DNA of 64,000 nucleotides from Salinicola sp. (GTDB lineage: Bacteria; Pseudomonadota; Gammaproteobacteria; Pseudomonadales; Halomonadaceae): NCBI GenBank assembly GCA_002695065.1, contig NZNW01000095.1:19774-83773 (forward strand), written 5' to 3'. Position numbers and translations under genes: made by a program. Of this stretch, positions 18,760 through 32,074 are shown in pieces; within the stretch, counting starts at the first letter, position 1, and each line of letters starts with the position of its first letter. The notes beneath the pieces are model-generated. The model made no database searches. It saw only the letters and a program-made list of their open reading frames with translations, and was not told the origin of the DNA.

Positions 18760-19869
18760 ATGTCATTACAACTCGACAACGTGACACTGTCGGTGCGAGG
18801 CGAAACCTATATCAGCGATGCCAGCCTGACATTGGAGCCGGGGTCATTCAATGTGCTGCTGGGACACACGCTGGCGGGCAAGACCACATTGATGCGGTTG
18901 ATGGCCGGGCTGGACAGGCCCGACCACGGCAGGGTGTACCTCGACGGCCGTGACGTGACTCACTTGCCGGTTCGCCAGCGTAACGTCTCGATGGTCTATC
19001 AGCAGTTCATCAACTATCCCACGCTCACGGTCTTCGACAATATCGCCTCGCCGCTCAAGCAGGCCAGGGTGGCGCGGCAGGAGATCACCCGCCGGGTCGA
19101 GGAGACCGCAGCGATGCTGGGAATCCAGCACCTGCTGGGCCGTTATCCGCAGGAGCTCTCCGGCGGCCAGCAGCAGCGCACGGCGATGGCCAGGGCGCTG
19201 GTCAAGGATGCGGAACTGGTGCTGTTCGACGAGCCGCTGGTCAACCTCGACTACAAGCTGCGAGAGGCGCTGCGGGTGGAGATGCGCAAGCTGTTCGAGT
19301 CGCGCAACACCATCGCGGTCTACGCCACCACCGAGCCCGCCGAGGCGCTGGCGCTGGGCGGGACGACGACGCTGCTGCATCAGGGGCGAATCGTCCAGAG
19401 CGGTCCCAGCGACGAGGTCTATCGTCATCCCCGTAACCGTGAAGCTGCCACGCTGTTCGGCGAGCCACCGATCAACCTGATGCCGATGACGATCCAGGGC
19501 GGCGAGTGCCGTATCGCCGATCAGCGCCAAGCACTGCCCGAGATCTGGAGATCGCTCTCCGAGGGCGACTATCAGGTTGGTATCCGGCCCCATCACTGGT
19601 CGCTCCGGCCGCTCTCGGAGGCGGCGTTGCGCCTGCCCGCCGTCGTGCGCGTCGCGGAGATCAGCGGTTCCGAGACCTTCCTGCATCTCGCGCATGACCG
19701 GATCGATCTGGTCGCGCACCTGATCGGGATTCACGAGTTCGGCGTGGATCAGGCGCTGGACGTCCAGGTCCCGTTTCGCCAGCTCTTCGTGTTCGAGCCC
19801 GGGGGCGACCTGGTGCTGTCACCTCCCTCATCGCGATCGACATCGCCCGGCGTGCGAGGAGACCTCTAG
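18760..19869 (+). CDS. glpS: Glycerol ABC transporter ATPase GlpS
   Basis: One of two ATPases of the GlpSTPQUV-type glycerol importer described in Rhizobium leguminosarum. The 369-residue protein has Walker A GHTLAGKT (35-42), an intact signature LSGGQQQR (133-140) and Walker B LVLFDEPL with D157-E158. A C-terminal regulatory OB-like domain follows. The switch-histidine position reads YATTEP, so T191 replaces the usual His. Its partner GlpT has the opposite defect. It is the first gene of a six-gene operon; glpT starts on the next base after its stop. Confidence 0.9.
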   Translation: MSLQLDNVTLSVRGETYISDASLTLEPGSFNVLLGHTLAGKTTLMRLMAGLDRPDHGRVYLDGRDVTHLPVRQRNVSMVYQQFINYPTLTVFDNIASPLKQARVARQEITRRVEETAAMLGIQHLLGRYPQELSGGQQQRTAMARALVKDAELVLFDEPLVNLDYKLREALRVEMRKLFESRNTIAVYATTEPAEALALGGTTTLLHQGRIVQSGPSDEVYRHPRNREAATLFGEPPINLMPMTIQGGECRIADQRQALPEIWRSLSEGDYQVGIRPHHWSLRPLSEAALRLPAVVRVAEISGSETFLHLAHDRIDLVAHLIGIHEFGVDQALDVQVPFRQLFVFEPGGDLVLSPPSSRSTSPGVRGDL

Positions 19870-20968
19870 ATGGCCGAGATTCGCCTGGAACAACTGGCCC
19901 ATAGTTATCACGGTGCACCTTCGGGCCCGGCCGACTATGCGCTCAGGCCGATGGACCACGTCTGGGAGCAGGGCGGAGCCTACGCGCTGCTGGGGCCGTC
20001 GGGGTGCGGCAAGAGCACGCTGCTCAACATCATTTCCGGTCTGCTGGTGCCCTCGGAAGGGCGGGTGCTCTACGACGGCAAGTCGGTCAACGATCTCACC
20101 CCGCAGCAACGCAACATCGCCCAGGTTTTCCAGTTCCCGGTGGTCTACGACACCATGACCGTCCACGAGAACCTGGCGTTTCCGCTGCGCAATCAGGGGC
20201 AGTCTCGAGAGCGCATCGATGCCAGGGTGAGAGAGGTGGCCGAGGCGCTGGAGATCGAGCCGCTGTTGAACCGGAAGGCGCAGAATCTGACGGCGGACGA
20301 GAAGCAGAAGGTGTCGATGGGGCGCGGCCTGGTGCGCGACGACGTGGCGGCGATCCTGTTCGACGAGCCGTTGACGGTGATCGACCCGCAGCTCAAGTGG
20401 CGGCTGCGGCGCAAGCTCAAGGAGATCCATCAGCGCTTCAACGTGACGATGGTCTACGTCACCCATGACCAGTTGGAGGCGTCCACCTTCGCCGACAAGA
20501 TCGCGGTGATGTACGAAGGCCAGATCGTGCAGTTCGGCACCCCGCGCGAGCTGTTCGAGAACCCGCAGCATACCTTCGTCGGCTACTTCATCGGCAGCCC
20601 CGGCATGAATCTGCTGGATATTGCGCTGGGGGCATCGGGCGTCGAGTTCGACGGCCACGCGCTGGCGGTGCCCGACGCGATCGTCGACCAGCTTCGGCAG
20701 CGCGAGGGAGGGCGCCTGCAGCTCGGCATCCGACCGGAGTTCGTGCAACTGGTGGCGGCCGACGATGCCGTCCTGCACGGCTACGTCGATCTGGTCCAGG
20801 ACCAGGGCACCTTCAAGATCGTCGACGTGCGCCTCGATACGCCATCGGCGCCGGTGATCAAGGCGCGCCTGGGAGAGGAGGCCAGCGTTCCCGAAGGGCG
20901 AACCGGCGTGCACTTCCCCGAAGCCTGGCAGCGCTTCTATATCGATGACCATCTGGTGGGAGTGGCTG

Positions 20969-20982
<14 letters not shown>
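19870..20982 (+). CDS. glpT: Glycerol ABC transporter ATPase GlpT
   Basis: Second ATPase of the glycerol importer (370 residues). Walker A GPSGCGKST (42-50), Walker B AILFDEP and the switch His in YVTHDQ (H199) are intact. The ABC signature, normally LSGGQ, reads LTADEKQK (140-147). With GlpS this predicts a heterodimer with one consensus and one degenerate ATP site. AGGAG lies upstream of the ATG. The 3' end overlaps glpP by 14 nt, indicating translational coupling. The symbol follows the Rhizobium scheme and is not the E. coli GlpT antiporter. Confidence 0.9.
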
Positions 20983-21832
<850 letters not shown>

Positions 21833-21839
21833 CGCCGCC

Positions 21840-22640
21840 ATGAGACTGCGCAAGAGCCTGGTGATGCTGGGCTATCTGCTGTTCGTGCTGGTGCCGATCT
21901 ACTGGCTCGTCAACATGTCGTTCAAGTCGAACCGGGAAATCCTCGGCGGACTGACGCTCTGGCCCACGGCGCCGACGCTGGACAACTACCGGGTCATCTT
22001 GACCGAGCCGACCTGGTACATGAGCTACCTGAACTCCCTGAGCTATGTCTCGATGAACATGCTGATCTCGCTGCTGGTGGCGTTGCCGGCCGCCTATGCG
22101 TTCTCGCGCTATCGCTTCCTGGGCGACAAGCACATGTTCTTCTGGCTGCTGACCAACCGGATGGCACCACCGGCGGTGTTCCTGCTGCCGTTCTTCCAGC
22201 TCTACTCGGCGGTGGGGCTGTTCGATACGCCGATCGCGGTGGCCCTGGCGCACTGCCTGTTCAACGTGCCGCTGGCGGTATGGATTCTCGAGGGTTTCAT
22301 GTCGTCGGTGCCCAAGGAGATCGACGAGACCGCGTATATCGACGGCTACACCTTCCCCAAGTTCTTCATCCGGATTTTCCTGCCGATGATCCGGCCCGGC
22401 ATCGGCGTCACGGCGTTTTTCTGCTTCATGTTCTCCTGGGTCGAACTGTTGCTGGCGCGGACGCTGACCTCGGTCGATGCCAAACCGATCGTGGCGCAGA
22501 TGACCCGCACGGTCTCGGCGTCGGGGATCGACTGGGGCGTGCTGGCGGCCGCGGGCGTGGTCGCGCTGCTGCCCGGTATCGCGGTGATCTACTTCGTGCG
22601 CAACCACGTGGCCAAGGGCTTCGCCCTGGGACGCGTCTGA
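21840..22640 (+). CDS. glpQ: Glycerol ABC transporter permease GlpQ
   Basis: Second inner-membrane permease (266 residues, six predicted helices), of the MalG/UgpE type. The EAA loop is EIDETAYIDGYTFPKFFIRI. It starts 7 nt after glpP and pairs with it as a heterodimer. The name follows the glycerol importer scheme and must not be confused with the GlpQ phosphodiesterase. Confidence 0.9.
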   Translation: MRLRKSLVMLGYLLFVLVPIYWLVNMSFKSNREILGGLTLWPTAPTLDNYRVILTEPTWYMSYLNSLSYVSMNMLISLLVALPAAYAFSRYRFLGDKHMFFWLLTNRMAPPAVFLLPFFQLYSAVGLFDTPIAVALAHCLFNVPLAVWILEGFMSSVPKEIDETAYIDGYTFPKFFIRIFLPMIRPGIGVTAFFCFMFSWVELLLARTLTSVDAKPIVAQMTRTVSASGIDWGVLAAAGVVALLPGIAVIYFVRNHVAKGFALGRV

Positions 22641-22670
22641 TCCGTTCGTCCAGAGAGAGGGGGAGTCACC

Positions 22671-22943
22671 ATGGGTTGGATGGCCTGGACACTACCGACG
22701 GCACTGTTCTTTGCCGCGATCGCGGCACTGCTGGTGGCGATGACGGTCTGGCAGACCGTATCGCCCGGCCGAGAGCGCAAGGGCTTCCTGCCGATCTCCA
22801 CGTCTCGGGGCGATCGGCTGTTCATTGGTCTGCTGGCGGCGGCATACGGCCATTTGCTGGTTCTGGCACTGACCGACTGGCCGCTCTGGGTCGCGACGGC
22901 GATCTGCGTGGCAGGAATGGCAATCATCATGAAATGGGGGTAA
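22671..22943 (+). CDS. glpU: Small membrane protein GlpU (DUF2160)
   Basis: This 90-residue protein has three hydrophobic segments separated by a conserved-looking polar loop (RKGFLPISTSRGDRLFIG). It matches the DUF2160/GlpU small proteins found inside glycerol ABC operons, whose role is unknown. A GGGAG Shine-Dalgarno precedes the ATG. It lies 30 nt after glpQ and 75 nt before the binding-protein gene. It may be an accessory subunit of the permease; that is inference from position only. Confidence 0.85.
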   Translation: MGWMAWTLPTALFFAAIAALLVAMTVWQTVSPGRERKGFLPISTSRGDRLFIGLLAAAYGHLLVLALTDWPLWVATAICVAGMAIIMKWG

Positions 22944-23018
22944 CGCATCGACCAGGGATCATTGCTCTTCGGATAGCGCCAAGACAGCAAATGCAGCATA
23001 ACAACGAGGGTTAACGCT

Positions 23019-24767
<1,749 letters not shown>

Positions 24768-24820
24768 GGATAGGGGCCGTACTCGATATAAGTGATTGCT
24801 GTCGCCTGGGCGGCGACCTT

Positions 24821-24848
24821 CCCGCCGGTTCTCCGGCGGGATTTTTTT
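24821..24848 (+). terminator. Terminator of the glpSTPQUV operon
   Basis: CCCGCCGG/CCGGCGGG with a TTCT loop is followed by A and seven T. A smaller hairpin GTCGCC/GGCGAC sits just before it (24801-24817). Confidence 0.93.
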
Positions 24849-24940
24849 GTCCCACCGACCCGTAACGGCCTATTCTGCACCTCGCTCTCACGACTTTTGC
24901 CCGGGCGATAGATAACATGGGGGGATAGCAGGAGTAGACC

Positions 24941-25774
24941 ATGCCATTCAACTCGCTTTTCGAACACATTCACCAGTTACCCAGCGTTCCCGCTGTCGTC
25001 ACCGAGCTGATTGCCAGCCTGGACAACGACAGAATCAGTGTTCACCGTGTTTCCGCCACCATTCACAAAGATCCCAACCTGAGCCTGAAGCTGCTTCGTT
25101 CGGCCAACTCCGTGCGATACGGCGTAGGGCGCAACGTGGCGACGATCGACGACGCCCTGCTGCTGCTGGGATTCGATCGCGTGCGCACGCTCGTCATCGC
25201 CTCGGGCATGGTCGGCATGCTCAAGGACGTCCCCGGGCTCGATCGCAAGGCGTTCTGGCGTGAATCGTTCATGGTCGCCAATCTCAGCCGCACGATTGTC
25301 CGTCACAGTCAGTTGGGCGATCTGGCACCGGAGACCGCGTTCACCTGCGGCATCCTGCATCACGTGGGATCGGCGTTGATGCACATCGCCGATCCGGAAA
25401 CCATGCGACGAATCGATGCGCTGGTGGCCCAAGGTGCCCCTCGCGCCGAGCTGGAAGCCAACCAGTTCGGCTACACGTTCAGCGAGGTGGGTGCCGAGCT
25501 GGGCCGTCGCTGGCGGTTCCCGGAGACCATCTGCAACGCGCTGACCTACCAGGACAAGCCGCTGGATGCCGTGCCTTTCTCGCCCTACGCCGCTGCCGTG
25601 CACCTGGCGATCGGGCTCTACCACAATATCGCCAGCGGGCGCCGGGAGGAGCACGCCCTGGGCGAGATGCCGCGGGAGGTTCGTCGGCCGCTGGCGTTGG
25701 ATCTGCTGGCGCTCTATGAAGATATCCTGCAACTGGTGCGCTCGGACGACGAACTGGGTGTCTTCCTGGATTGA
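24941..25774 (+). CDS. HDOD-domain signalling protein
   Basis: The 277-residue protein consists of a single HDOD domain, a non-catalytic relative of HD phosphohydrolases found in bacterial signal transduction. Typical segments are LPSVPAVVTELIASL, DPNLSLKLLRSANS, LLLLGFDRVRTLVIAS and TCGILHHVG. No receiver, EAL or GGDEF partner domain is fused to it. AGGAG precedes the ATG. It stands alone, so its pathway cannot be told. Confidence 0.88.
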   Translation: MPFNSLFEHIHQLPSVPAVVTELIASLDNDRISVHRVSATIHKDPNLSLKLLRSANSVRYGVGRNVATIDDALLLLGFDRVRTLVIASGMVGMLKDVPGLDRKAFWRESFMVANLSRTIVRHSQLGDLAPETAFTCGILHHVGSALMHIADPETMRRIDALVAQGAPRAELEANQFGYTFSEVGAELGRRWRFPETICNALTYQDKPLDAVPFSPYAAAVHLAIGLYHNIASGRREEHALGEMPREVRRPLALDLLALYEDILQLVRSDDELGVFLD

Positions 25775-25799
25775 GGCCGGGCTTCCGTGCCTCAATCCA
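25767..25799. terminator. Convergent hairpin overlapping the HDOD stop codon
   Basis: An 11-bp stem (25767-25777 with 25789-25799) with an inner CGG/CCG pair lies between convergent genes. No T tract follows. It probably terminates one or both transcripts. Confidence 0.5.
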
Positions 25800-25819
25800 G
25801 GGGGATGGGGTACTCGCCT

Positions 25820-26284
25820 TCAGGCGGGCGGCGGCAGGTCGCTGGCGTCGCTGAACACGCGACACAGGCGTTCGATACCGGCCTGGTCCGCGTGGCTGAA
25901 GCGCGCAGGCACCGGGCTGTCGATATCCAGCACCCCCCAGACCTTTTCACCCAGGAGAATCGGCACCACCAGTTCGGAACGGGAGGCGGCATCGCAGGCG
26001 ATATGGTCCGGAACGGCGTGGACATCGTCGACTCGCTGGGTCTGGCGCGAGCGTGCCGCGGCACCGCAGACGCCTTTCGAGAACGGGATCGGGTTGCAGG
26101 CGGGCAGGCCCTGGAAGGGGCCCAGAATCAGCGTCTCGGGCTGGCGCTGGAGGTAGAAGCCGACCCAGTTCAGGTCGTCGAGGGCCTGCATCAGGAAGGC
26201 GCTGGTCTGGGCTGCGTTGGTCAGCCAGTCGCGCGTGTCCAGAAGCGCTGTCAGTTGACGCTCGAGGAGATCGTAATCGGTCAT
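25820..26284 (-). CDS. msrC: Free methionine-(R)-sulfoxide reductase (GAF domain)
   Basis: It reduces free L-methionine-(R)-sulfoxide in the cytosol. The 154-residue protein is a single GAF domain and keeps all three family cysteines, in LPACNPIPF, KGVCGAAA and HIACDAASRSE. I chose the ATG at 26284 because AAGGA is just upstream; the frame opens further but the extension does not match the family. It lies downstream of the methionine importer on the same strand, a sensible pairing for methionine recovery, although a terminator separates them. Confidence 0.93.
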   Translation of the reverse strand: MTDYDLLERQLTALLDTRDWLTNAAQTSAFLMQALDDLNWVGFYLQRQPETLILGPFQGLPACNPIPFSKGVCGAAARSRQTQRVDDVHAVPDHIACDAASRSELVVPILLGEKVWGVLDIDSPVPARFSHADQAGIERLCRVFSDASDLPPPA

Positions 26285-26332
26285 CGTGGATGTCCTTCGG
26301 GGGTGGAACGGGCAGGGGCAGGGCGGAAACGA

Positions 26333-26356
26333 AAACCAGCGCCGAGGCGCTGGTTT
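26333..26356 (-). terminator. Terminator of metNIQ
   Basis: On the minus strand AAACCAGCGC/GCGCTGGTTT forms a 10-bp stem with a 4-nt loop, followed by TTTTCGTTTC. It lies 48 nt after the metQ stop. Confidence 0.75.
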
Positions 26357-26404
26357 CGTGATGATCATGATGTCTGGCTCGTCACATTGGTGACGCCGCC
26401 GTGA

Positions 26405-27202
26405 TCATTTCCAGCCGGCAACGGCGCCCCCCTGGAACAGCTCCTGGGCCTTGTCGGCGACCGCGTCGGACTGGTAGGCCTTGACCAGCTCCTGAATCTC
26501 CTTGCGGTCCTGGTCGCCGCCCCGCACGACGATCAGATTGACATAGGGGGAGTCCGGGCCTTCCTTGATCAGCGCATCGTCCAGGGTCAAGCCGGCGGGC
26601 TGGGTGAAGGTGCTGTTGATGAAGGCCATATCGACGTCCTGCAGCACGCGCGGCATCTGGGCGGCCTCGATCTCCTTGAACGAGTAGTCGTGCGGGTTCT
26701 CGGTGATGTCGATCGGCGTCGCTTCCAGATTCTCGGCATCGTCGAGCGTGATCAGCCCGTGCTTGTCGAGCAGGATCAGCGACCGCCCTTCGTTGGTCGG
26801 GTCGTTGGGCACGGCGATCGTCGCGCCGTCCGGCAGCTCGTCGATGCTGTCGTACTTGGCGGAGTAGGCGCCGATCGGATAGACGAACGTCTTGCCGGCG
26901 ATGGCGAAGTCGTAGCCGCGGTCGTTGACCATCGACTGCATGTAGGGTTCGTGCTGATAGGCGTTGGCGTCCAGGCTGCCGTCGGCGAGCGCGGCATTGG
27001 GCGTCACGTAGTCGGTGAACTCGACGATCTCGACATCGAGGCCGTACTTCTCCTTGGCGACCTGCTTGGCCACCTGCATCACATCGGTCTCGGGGCCGGC
27101 CATGGTACCGACCTTGATGGTGTCGGCGGCTTGCGCGGCGCTTGCGACCAGCCCAAGGCTCAGTGCGGCGGCGCTCAGCGTACGTGTCAGTGAAATCGGC
27201 AT
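26405..27202 (-). CDS. metQ: Methionine ABC transporter binding protein
   Basis: This NlpA-family receptor (265 residues) binds methionine for MetNI. A signal peptide (core AAALSLGLVASAAQA) precedes DTIKVGTMAGPETDVMQVAK. The family segments NAYQHEPYM, IPNDPTNEGR-like VPNDPTNEGR and AFINSTFTQPAGL are present. I see no lipobox cysteine, so it may be soluble in the periplasm; the E. coli protein is a lipoprotein. It is last in the metN-metI-metQ order, 129 nt after metI. Confidence 0.93.
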   Translation of the reverse strand: MPISLTRTLSAAALSLGLVASAAQAADTIKVGTMAGPETDVMQVAKQVAKEKYGLDVEIVEFTDYVTPNAALADGSLDANAYQHEPYMQSMVNDRGYDFAIAGKTFVYPIGAYSAKYDSIDELPDGATIAVPNDPTNEGRSLILLDKHGLITLDDAENLEATPIDITENPHDYSFKEIEAAQMPRVLQDVDMAFINSTFTQPAGLTLDDALIKEGPDSPYVNLIVVRGGDQDRKEIQELVKAYQSDAVADKAQELFQGGAVAGWK

Positions 27203-27331
27203 TTGGCGACATTCTCCCTGATGATGAGACGTTCGGGCATGGATTCGAATGCCCGGTGACCGCTGAAATATAACGGAATAACGGCGATCACGGTAATTCA
27301 TTCTGGTTATGAGTCTAGTGAGGCTCGACGA

Positions 27332-27965
27332 TCACTTGTGATCGCTTTTGCGCACCAGATAGTCCCCCAGGCTCTGGAACAGCTGCACCATGACCACCAG
27401 CACCACCACGGTGATCAGCATCACGGTGGGGTTGAAGCGGTTGTAGCCGTAGCGGATACCCAGGTCACCGAGCCCGCCGCCGCCCACGGCGCCGGCCATG
27501 GCGGAGTAGCTGACCAGGGCGACGATGGTGATCGTCAGGCCGTTGATGATGCCGCCACGCGCCTCCGGCAGCAGCACCTTCATGATGATCTGCATCGGCG
27601 TCGCGCCCATCGATTGGGCGGCTTCGACCAGGCCGGGCGAGACCTCGTTGAGCGCACCCTCGACCAGCCGGGCGACGAACGGGATGGCGGCGATGGTCAG
27701 CGGCACGGCGGCGGCGTTGGTGCCGATGGAGCTGCCGACGATCAGGCGGGGGAAGGGAATGATCGCCACCAGCAGGATGATGAACGGTACCGAGCGGCCG
27801 ACGTTGGTGACGACACCGAGCACCGTGTTGACCACCGGCTGCGCCAGGATCTGGCGCGGCCGCGTCACGTAGAGCAGCACCCCGAGCGGGACGCCGGCCA
27901 GCGCCGACAGAATGCCGGCGACGGCAACCATGTAAAGTGTCTCCAGCGTGGACTGCCAGACGAGA

Positions 27966-27985
<20 letters not shown>
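27332..27985 (-). CDS. metI: Methionine ABC transporter permease
   Basis: This inner-membrane permease has 217 residues and five predicted helices. Segments such as NVGRSVPFIILLVAIIPF, GTNAAAVPLTIAAIPF and VEAAQSMGATPMQIIMKVLL (the ATPase-contact loop) are typical of MetI. GGAGG precedes the ATG at 27985, which lies inside the end of metN (20-nt overlap), so translation is coupled. Confidence 0.94.
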
Positions 27986-29009
<1,024 letters not shown>

Positions 29010-29072
29010 TGGGCGTGTCGAAAGCGTCTGTCTGGGTGTCGGGAGGGAGCGGGGCGGCGTGGCGTGAAGTCA

Positions 29073-29117
29073 GCGCATCATCGGCTACGGCCCCGCGTCG
29101 ATGAGCGCGATAGTATA
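29073..29117 (-). promoter_or_regulatory. Candidate metNIQ promoter with overlapping dyad
   Basis: On the minus strand TATACT (29112-29117) could be a -10 box. Just downstream, GCGCTCATCG and CGATGATGCGC (29073-29108) form an imperfect dyad that would overlap the start point. This fits an operator better than a leader RNA. I see no good -35 and no recognisable SAM riboswitch. Confidence 0.35.
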
Positions 29118-29175
29118 CGGATCTCGCGGAGTCCGGGCGACCGCTGCGGTGCGTTTGCGCCGGCAGCGCCGCGAG

Positions 29176-29835
29176 TCAGGCGTCGCCGTTCGTCCGCGGT
29201 AGCAAACCGCCCAGCACGATGCGTTGAATATTGTCGACCGTGGCTTCGAAGAAATCGGGGTCGGCTAGCGTCCTGCCGGAAATCGCCTCGATCTGGACGG
29301 CGAAGTCGGCGTAGTGCTGGGTGGTTCCCCACAGCAGGTATATCAGGTGATGCGGATCGACCGGCAGCAGACTGCCGTCAGCGATCCAGCCCTCGATGAC
29401 CTTCGATTTCTCCTCGACCAGCGCGCGCAAGTGGTGTCGCAGCGCTTCCTTCAGCAGTGGTGCACCCTGGATCATCTCCAGGCAGAAGAGGCGCGACGCC
29501 TGCACGTGATCCCTCGACAGCTCGACCTTGAAACGAATGTAGTGACCGATCGCGGCTTCCGGGGGCTGATCGGCGTCGATGGCGCGCATCGGCTCCAGCC
29601 AGGTCTCCAGGATCTGCTGAAGGACCGAAACGTAGAGCTTCTCCTTGGAGGGGAAGTAGTAGAGCAGGTTGGTCTTGGAGACCCCGGCCTGGTCGGCGAT
29701 GGCATCCAGGCTGGCGCCGCGTAGGCCGAACCGGGAAAACAGCGTCAGCGCGGCATCGCGAATACGTTGCTTGCGGGCTTCGCTGGCGGCGGCACGGCCA
29801 GGGGAGGCGGCGGTGGCTGGCGTGATTGACGTCAT
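29176..29835 (-). CDS. rutR: TetR-family regulator, RutR-like
   Basis: The 219-residue protein has a TetR helix-turn-helix (GASLDAIADQAGVSKTNLLY) followed by YFPSKEKLYVSVLQQIL. The effector domain matches RutR closely in SRDHVQASRLFCLEMIQGAP, HLIYLLWGTTQHYADFA and DNIQRIVLGG. E. coli RutR senses uracil and controls pyrimidine breakdown and synthesis. Start 29835 has AGGAGG. No rut operon is nearby, but upp, apt, gpt and ung begin 1 kb away on the other strand. Confidence 0.82.
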   Translation of the reverse strand: MTSITPATAASPGRAAASEARKQRIRDAALTLFSRFGLRGASLDAIADQAGVSKTNLLYYFPSKEKLYVSVLQQILETWLEPMRAIDADQPPEAAIGHYIRFKVELSRDHVQASRLFCLEMIQGAPLLKEALRHHLRALVEEKSKVIEGWIADGSLLPVDPHHLIYLLWGTTQHYADFAVQIEAISGRTLADPDFFEATVDNIQRIVLGGLLPRTNGDA

Positions 29836-30163
29836 GAGCCTCCTGGCTGGCGGGTATCTGAATGGCTTGGCGGTTCTCCACCCCTGGCGTCGAACCACGG
29901 CCATGACAGGTCGATAACATTCGCTGGCACTTTACCACGTCGATTCCGGCCTGGCGCTATCGAGGCCGACCGGCGGCCGGATAATCGTCGCCGCCGGGGG
30001 AAGGCCGTCGCCGCCGGTCGAAGATGTGGGGACGAGATCCGGCAGGCGCGTTCCGCTGCGGCCGATTCATGCCCGGTGAGGCCGGCATGCTAGAATTCCC
30101 GATCTCTGCCGCCGAGGGCGTCTGCCTTCGTTGGTTCGTCATCCGTTGAGGCCAGGAGGGGGC
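29836..30163. other. Divergent gap between rutR and ribE
   Basis: About 330 bases carrying the two divergent promoters. I see GC-rich short palindromes around 29970-30030, no gene and no FMN riboswitch. An AGGAGG Shine-Dalgarno for ribE lies at about 30152-30157. Confidence 0.5.
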
Positions 30164-30772
30164 ATGTTTACCGGGATCGTGCAGGATGTGGGGACCGTAG
30201 TGGCCATCGAGGCGCGTGAGCAGCTGCACACGCATGTGGTATCGATGTCGCCGGCGATGCGCGAGGGTCTGACGCTGGGCGCGTCGGTGTCACACAACGG
30301 TTGCTGTCTGACGGTGACGGCGATCGAGGGCGAGAACGTCAGTTTCGACCTGATGCGCGAGACGCTGCGCTTGACCAACCTGGGTGACCTCGTCGCCGGA
30401 GATCGGGTCAACCTCGAGCGCGCGGCGCGCTTCGGCGACGAGATCGGCGGCCATTCCATGTCCGGCCACGTCATGGCGATGGCCAGACTGGTGGAGATCG
30501 ACGAGGCGCCTAACAATCGCCGACTGTGGTTCGAACTGTCGCCGGACCTGGCGCGATTCGTGTTCGACAAGGGGTACATCGGGATCGATGGCATCAGCCT
30601 GACAGTGGGCGCCGTGGAGCCGGAGCGCTTCTGCGTCAACCTGATCCCGGAGACGCTGGCGAGGACCACGATCGGAGAGCGCTCGCTGGGGGATCGGGTC
30701 AATGTCGAGATCGATCCCCAGACCCAGGCGATCGTCGAGACCGTGGAGCGGGTACTGGCCGGCCGCGCCTGA
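30164..30772 (+). CDS. ribE: Riboflavin synthase (alpha subunit type)
   Basis: It dismutates two 6,7-dimethyl-8-ribityllumazines into riboflavin. The 202-residue protein has the usual N-terminal [12 protein letters not shown] and two lumazine-binding repeats, seen in [14 protein letters not shown] and [17 protein letters not shown] precedes the ATG. It stands apart from other rib genes, which is common in gammaproteobacteria. Confidence 0.95.
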   Translation: MFTGIVQDVGTVVAIEAREQLHTHVVSMSPAMREGLTLGASVSHNGCCLTVTAIEGENVSFDLMRETLRLTNLGDLVAGDRVNLERAARFGDEIGGHSMSGHVMAMARLVEIDEAPNNRRLWFELSPDLARFVFDKGYIGIDGISLTVGAVEPERFCVNLIPETLARTTIGERSLGDRVNVEIDPQTQAIVETVERVLAGRA

Positions 30773-30941
30773 GCGACCGGTTCGGCGCTGGCGGCACGCT
30801 CGGGCACCGACGATGCAGGCGTTCCCGAGCAGGTCGCACCGTGGCGCCGGCTTGGGTAACATGGACGCCTTTGCGCCAGGATTTATCGTTCCGCGATGGT
30901 CATCCCCGGGCGCGCCGTGTTCGGTCAATGGAGTTTCTTCG

Positions 30942-31493
30942 ATGAGCAGCAGCATCTACGGCGACTATATCAAGTCGGTCATTCGCACCGTACCCGACTG
31001 GCCCCAGCCCGGCGTCAATTTTCGTGACATCACGCCGCTGCTCCAGAACAGCGCCGCCTTCCGCAAGCTGATCGACAGTTTCGTGCACCGCTACCAGGAG
31101 CTCGAGGTCGATGCCATCGCGGCGATCGATGCACGAGGATTCATCGTCGGCGCGCCGCTGGCCTATGAACTGGGCTGCAGCTTCGTGCCGGTGCGCAAGA
31201 AGGGCAAGCTGCCATTCCGCACCATCAGCGAAACCTACACCCTCGAGTACGGCGAATCGACGGTGGAGCTGCATGCCGATGCCTTTCGCGAGCAGGACCG
31301 GATCGTGCTGATCGACGACATCATTGCCACCGGCGGCACCATGCTGGCGGCCGCATCGCTGATTCAGCGCAGCGGCGGGCATGTCGTCGAGACCGCGACC
31401 ATCCTCGACCTGCCGGAGCTGGGGGGCTCGACCAAGATTCGCGAAGCGGGCTACAGCGTCTTCGCGGTCTGCAGCTTCACCGAGGACGAATAG
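30942..31493 (+). CDS. apt: Adenine phosphoribosyltransferase
   Basis: It makes AMP from adenine and PRPP. The 183-residue protein has the PRPP motif [12 protein letters not shown], preceded by [16 protein letters not shown] and the APT segment [11 protein letters not shown]. The ATG at 30942 follows GGAGTT. It opens a run of salvage genes (apt, gpt, ung, upp), each with its own short intergenic gap. Confidence 0.96.
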   Translation: MSSSIYGDYIKSVIRTVPDWPQPGVNFRDITPLLQNSAAFRKLIDSFVHRYQELEVDAIAAIDARGFIVGAPLAYELGCSFVPVRKKGKLPFRTISETYTLEYGESTVELHADAFREQDRIVLIDDIIATGGTMLAAASLIQRSGGHVVETATILDLPELGGSTKIREAGYSVFAVCSFTEDE

Positions 31494-31567
31494 GCCCCTC
31501 GTCATCCAACGCGAGCCACGATGCCGTCATCGATCGATGGCGGCCCGACCCATTGCCTGGACCCGCC

Positions 31568-32056
31568 ATGACCGCCAATCGTTACCAGCATCATTTCACC
31601 GTTTCCTGGGATCAGATTCATCGCGACGTCAGGGCGCTCTGCCATCGACTCGTCGAGCGCGACTTCGTGGGGATCGTCGCGATCACTCGCGGCGGCCTGA
31701 TTCCGGCGGCGTTGATCGCCCGCGAACTCAACATCCGCCTGATCGATACCGTCTGCATCAAGAGCTACGACGAGCAGTCGCAGGGGAAGCTGGACGTGAT
31801 GAAGGGCGTCGACCACGATGGCGACGGCTGGCTGCTGGTCGATGACCTGGTCGATACCGGCAAGACGGCCCGTGCCGTGCGCGACATGCTGCCCAAGTCC
31901 CATTTCGTCACCGTCTACGCCAAACCCGAAGGACGACCGCTGGTCGATCAGTATCTGACCGAGGTGGCACAGGATTGCTGGATCCAGTTCCCGTGGGATC
32001 TGGGGCACGCCTACGTCGAGCCGCTGGTCGATCAGGTTCGTCCACCCAAATCCTGA
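31568..32056 (+). CDS. gpt: Xanthine-guanine phosphoribosyltransferase
   Basis: It converts guanine, xanthine and more weakly hypoxanthine to nucleotides. The 162-residue protein has the PRPP motif [14 protein letters not shown], the upstream [18 protein letters not shown] and the terminal [16 protein letters not shown], which are typical of the E. coli Gpt type. A second purine salvage enzyme (hpt) is encoded at 44.5 kb. Confidence 0.92.
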   Translation: MTANRYQHHFTVSWDQIHRDVRALCHRLVERDFVGIVAITRGGLIPAALIARELNIRLIDTVCIKSYDEQSQGKLDVMKGVDHDGDGWLLVDDLVDTGKTARAVRDMLPKSHFVTVYAKPEGRPLVDQYLTEVAQDCWIQFPWDLGHAYVEPLVDQVRPPKS

Positions 32057-32074
32057 CCGCTGCGGAGCGAATCC

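Noticed and set aside
29010..29175. SAM riboswitch upstream of metNIQ
   Set aside because: The dyad there overlaps the likely start point and none of the conserved SAM-aptamer segments are seen.
29936..30163. FMN riboswitch upstream of ribE
   Set aside because: A short AATTCCCGAT string occurs, but the conserved RFN core and its stems are absent.
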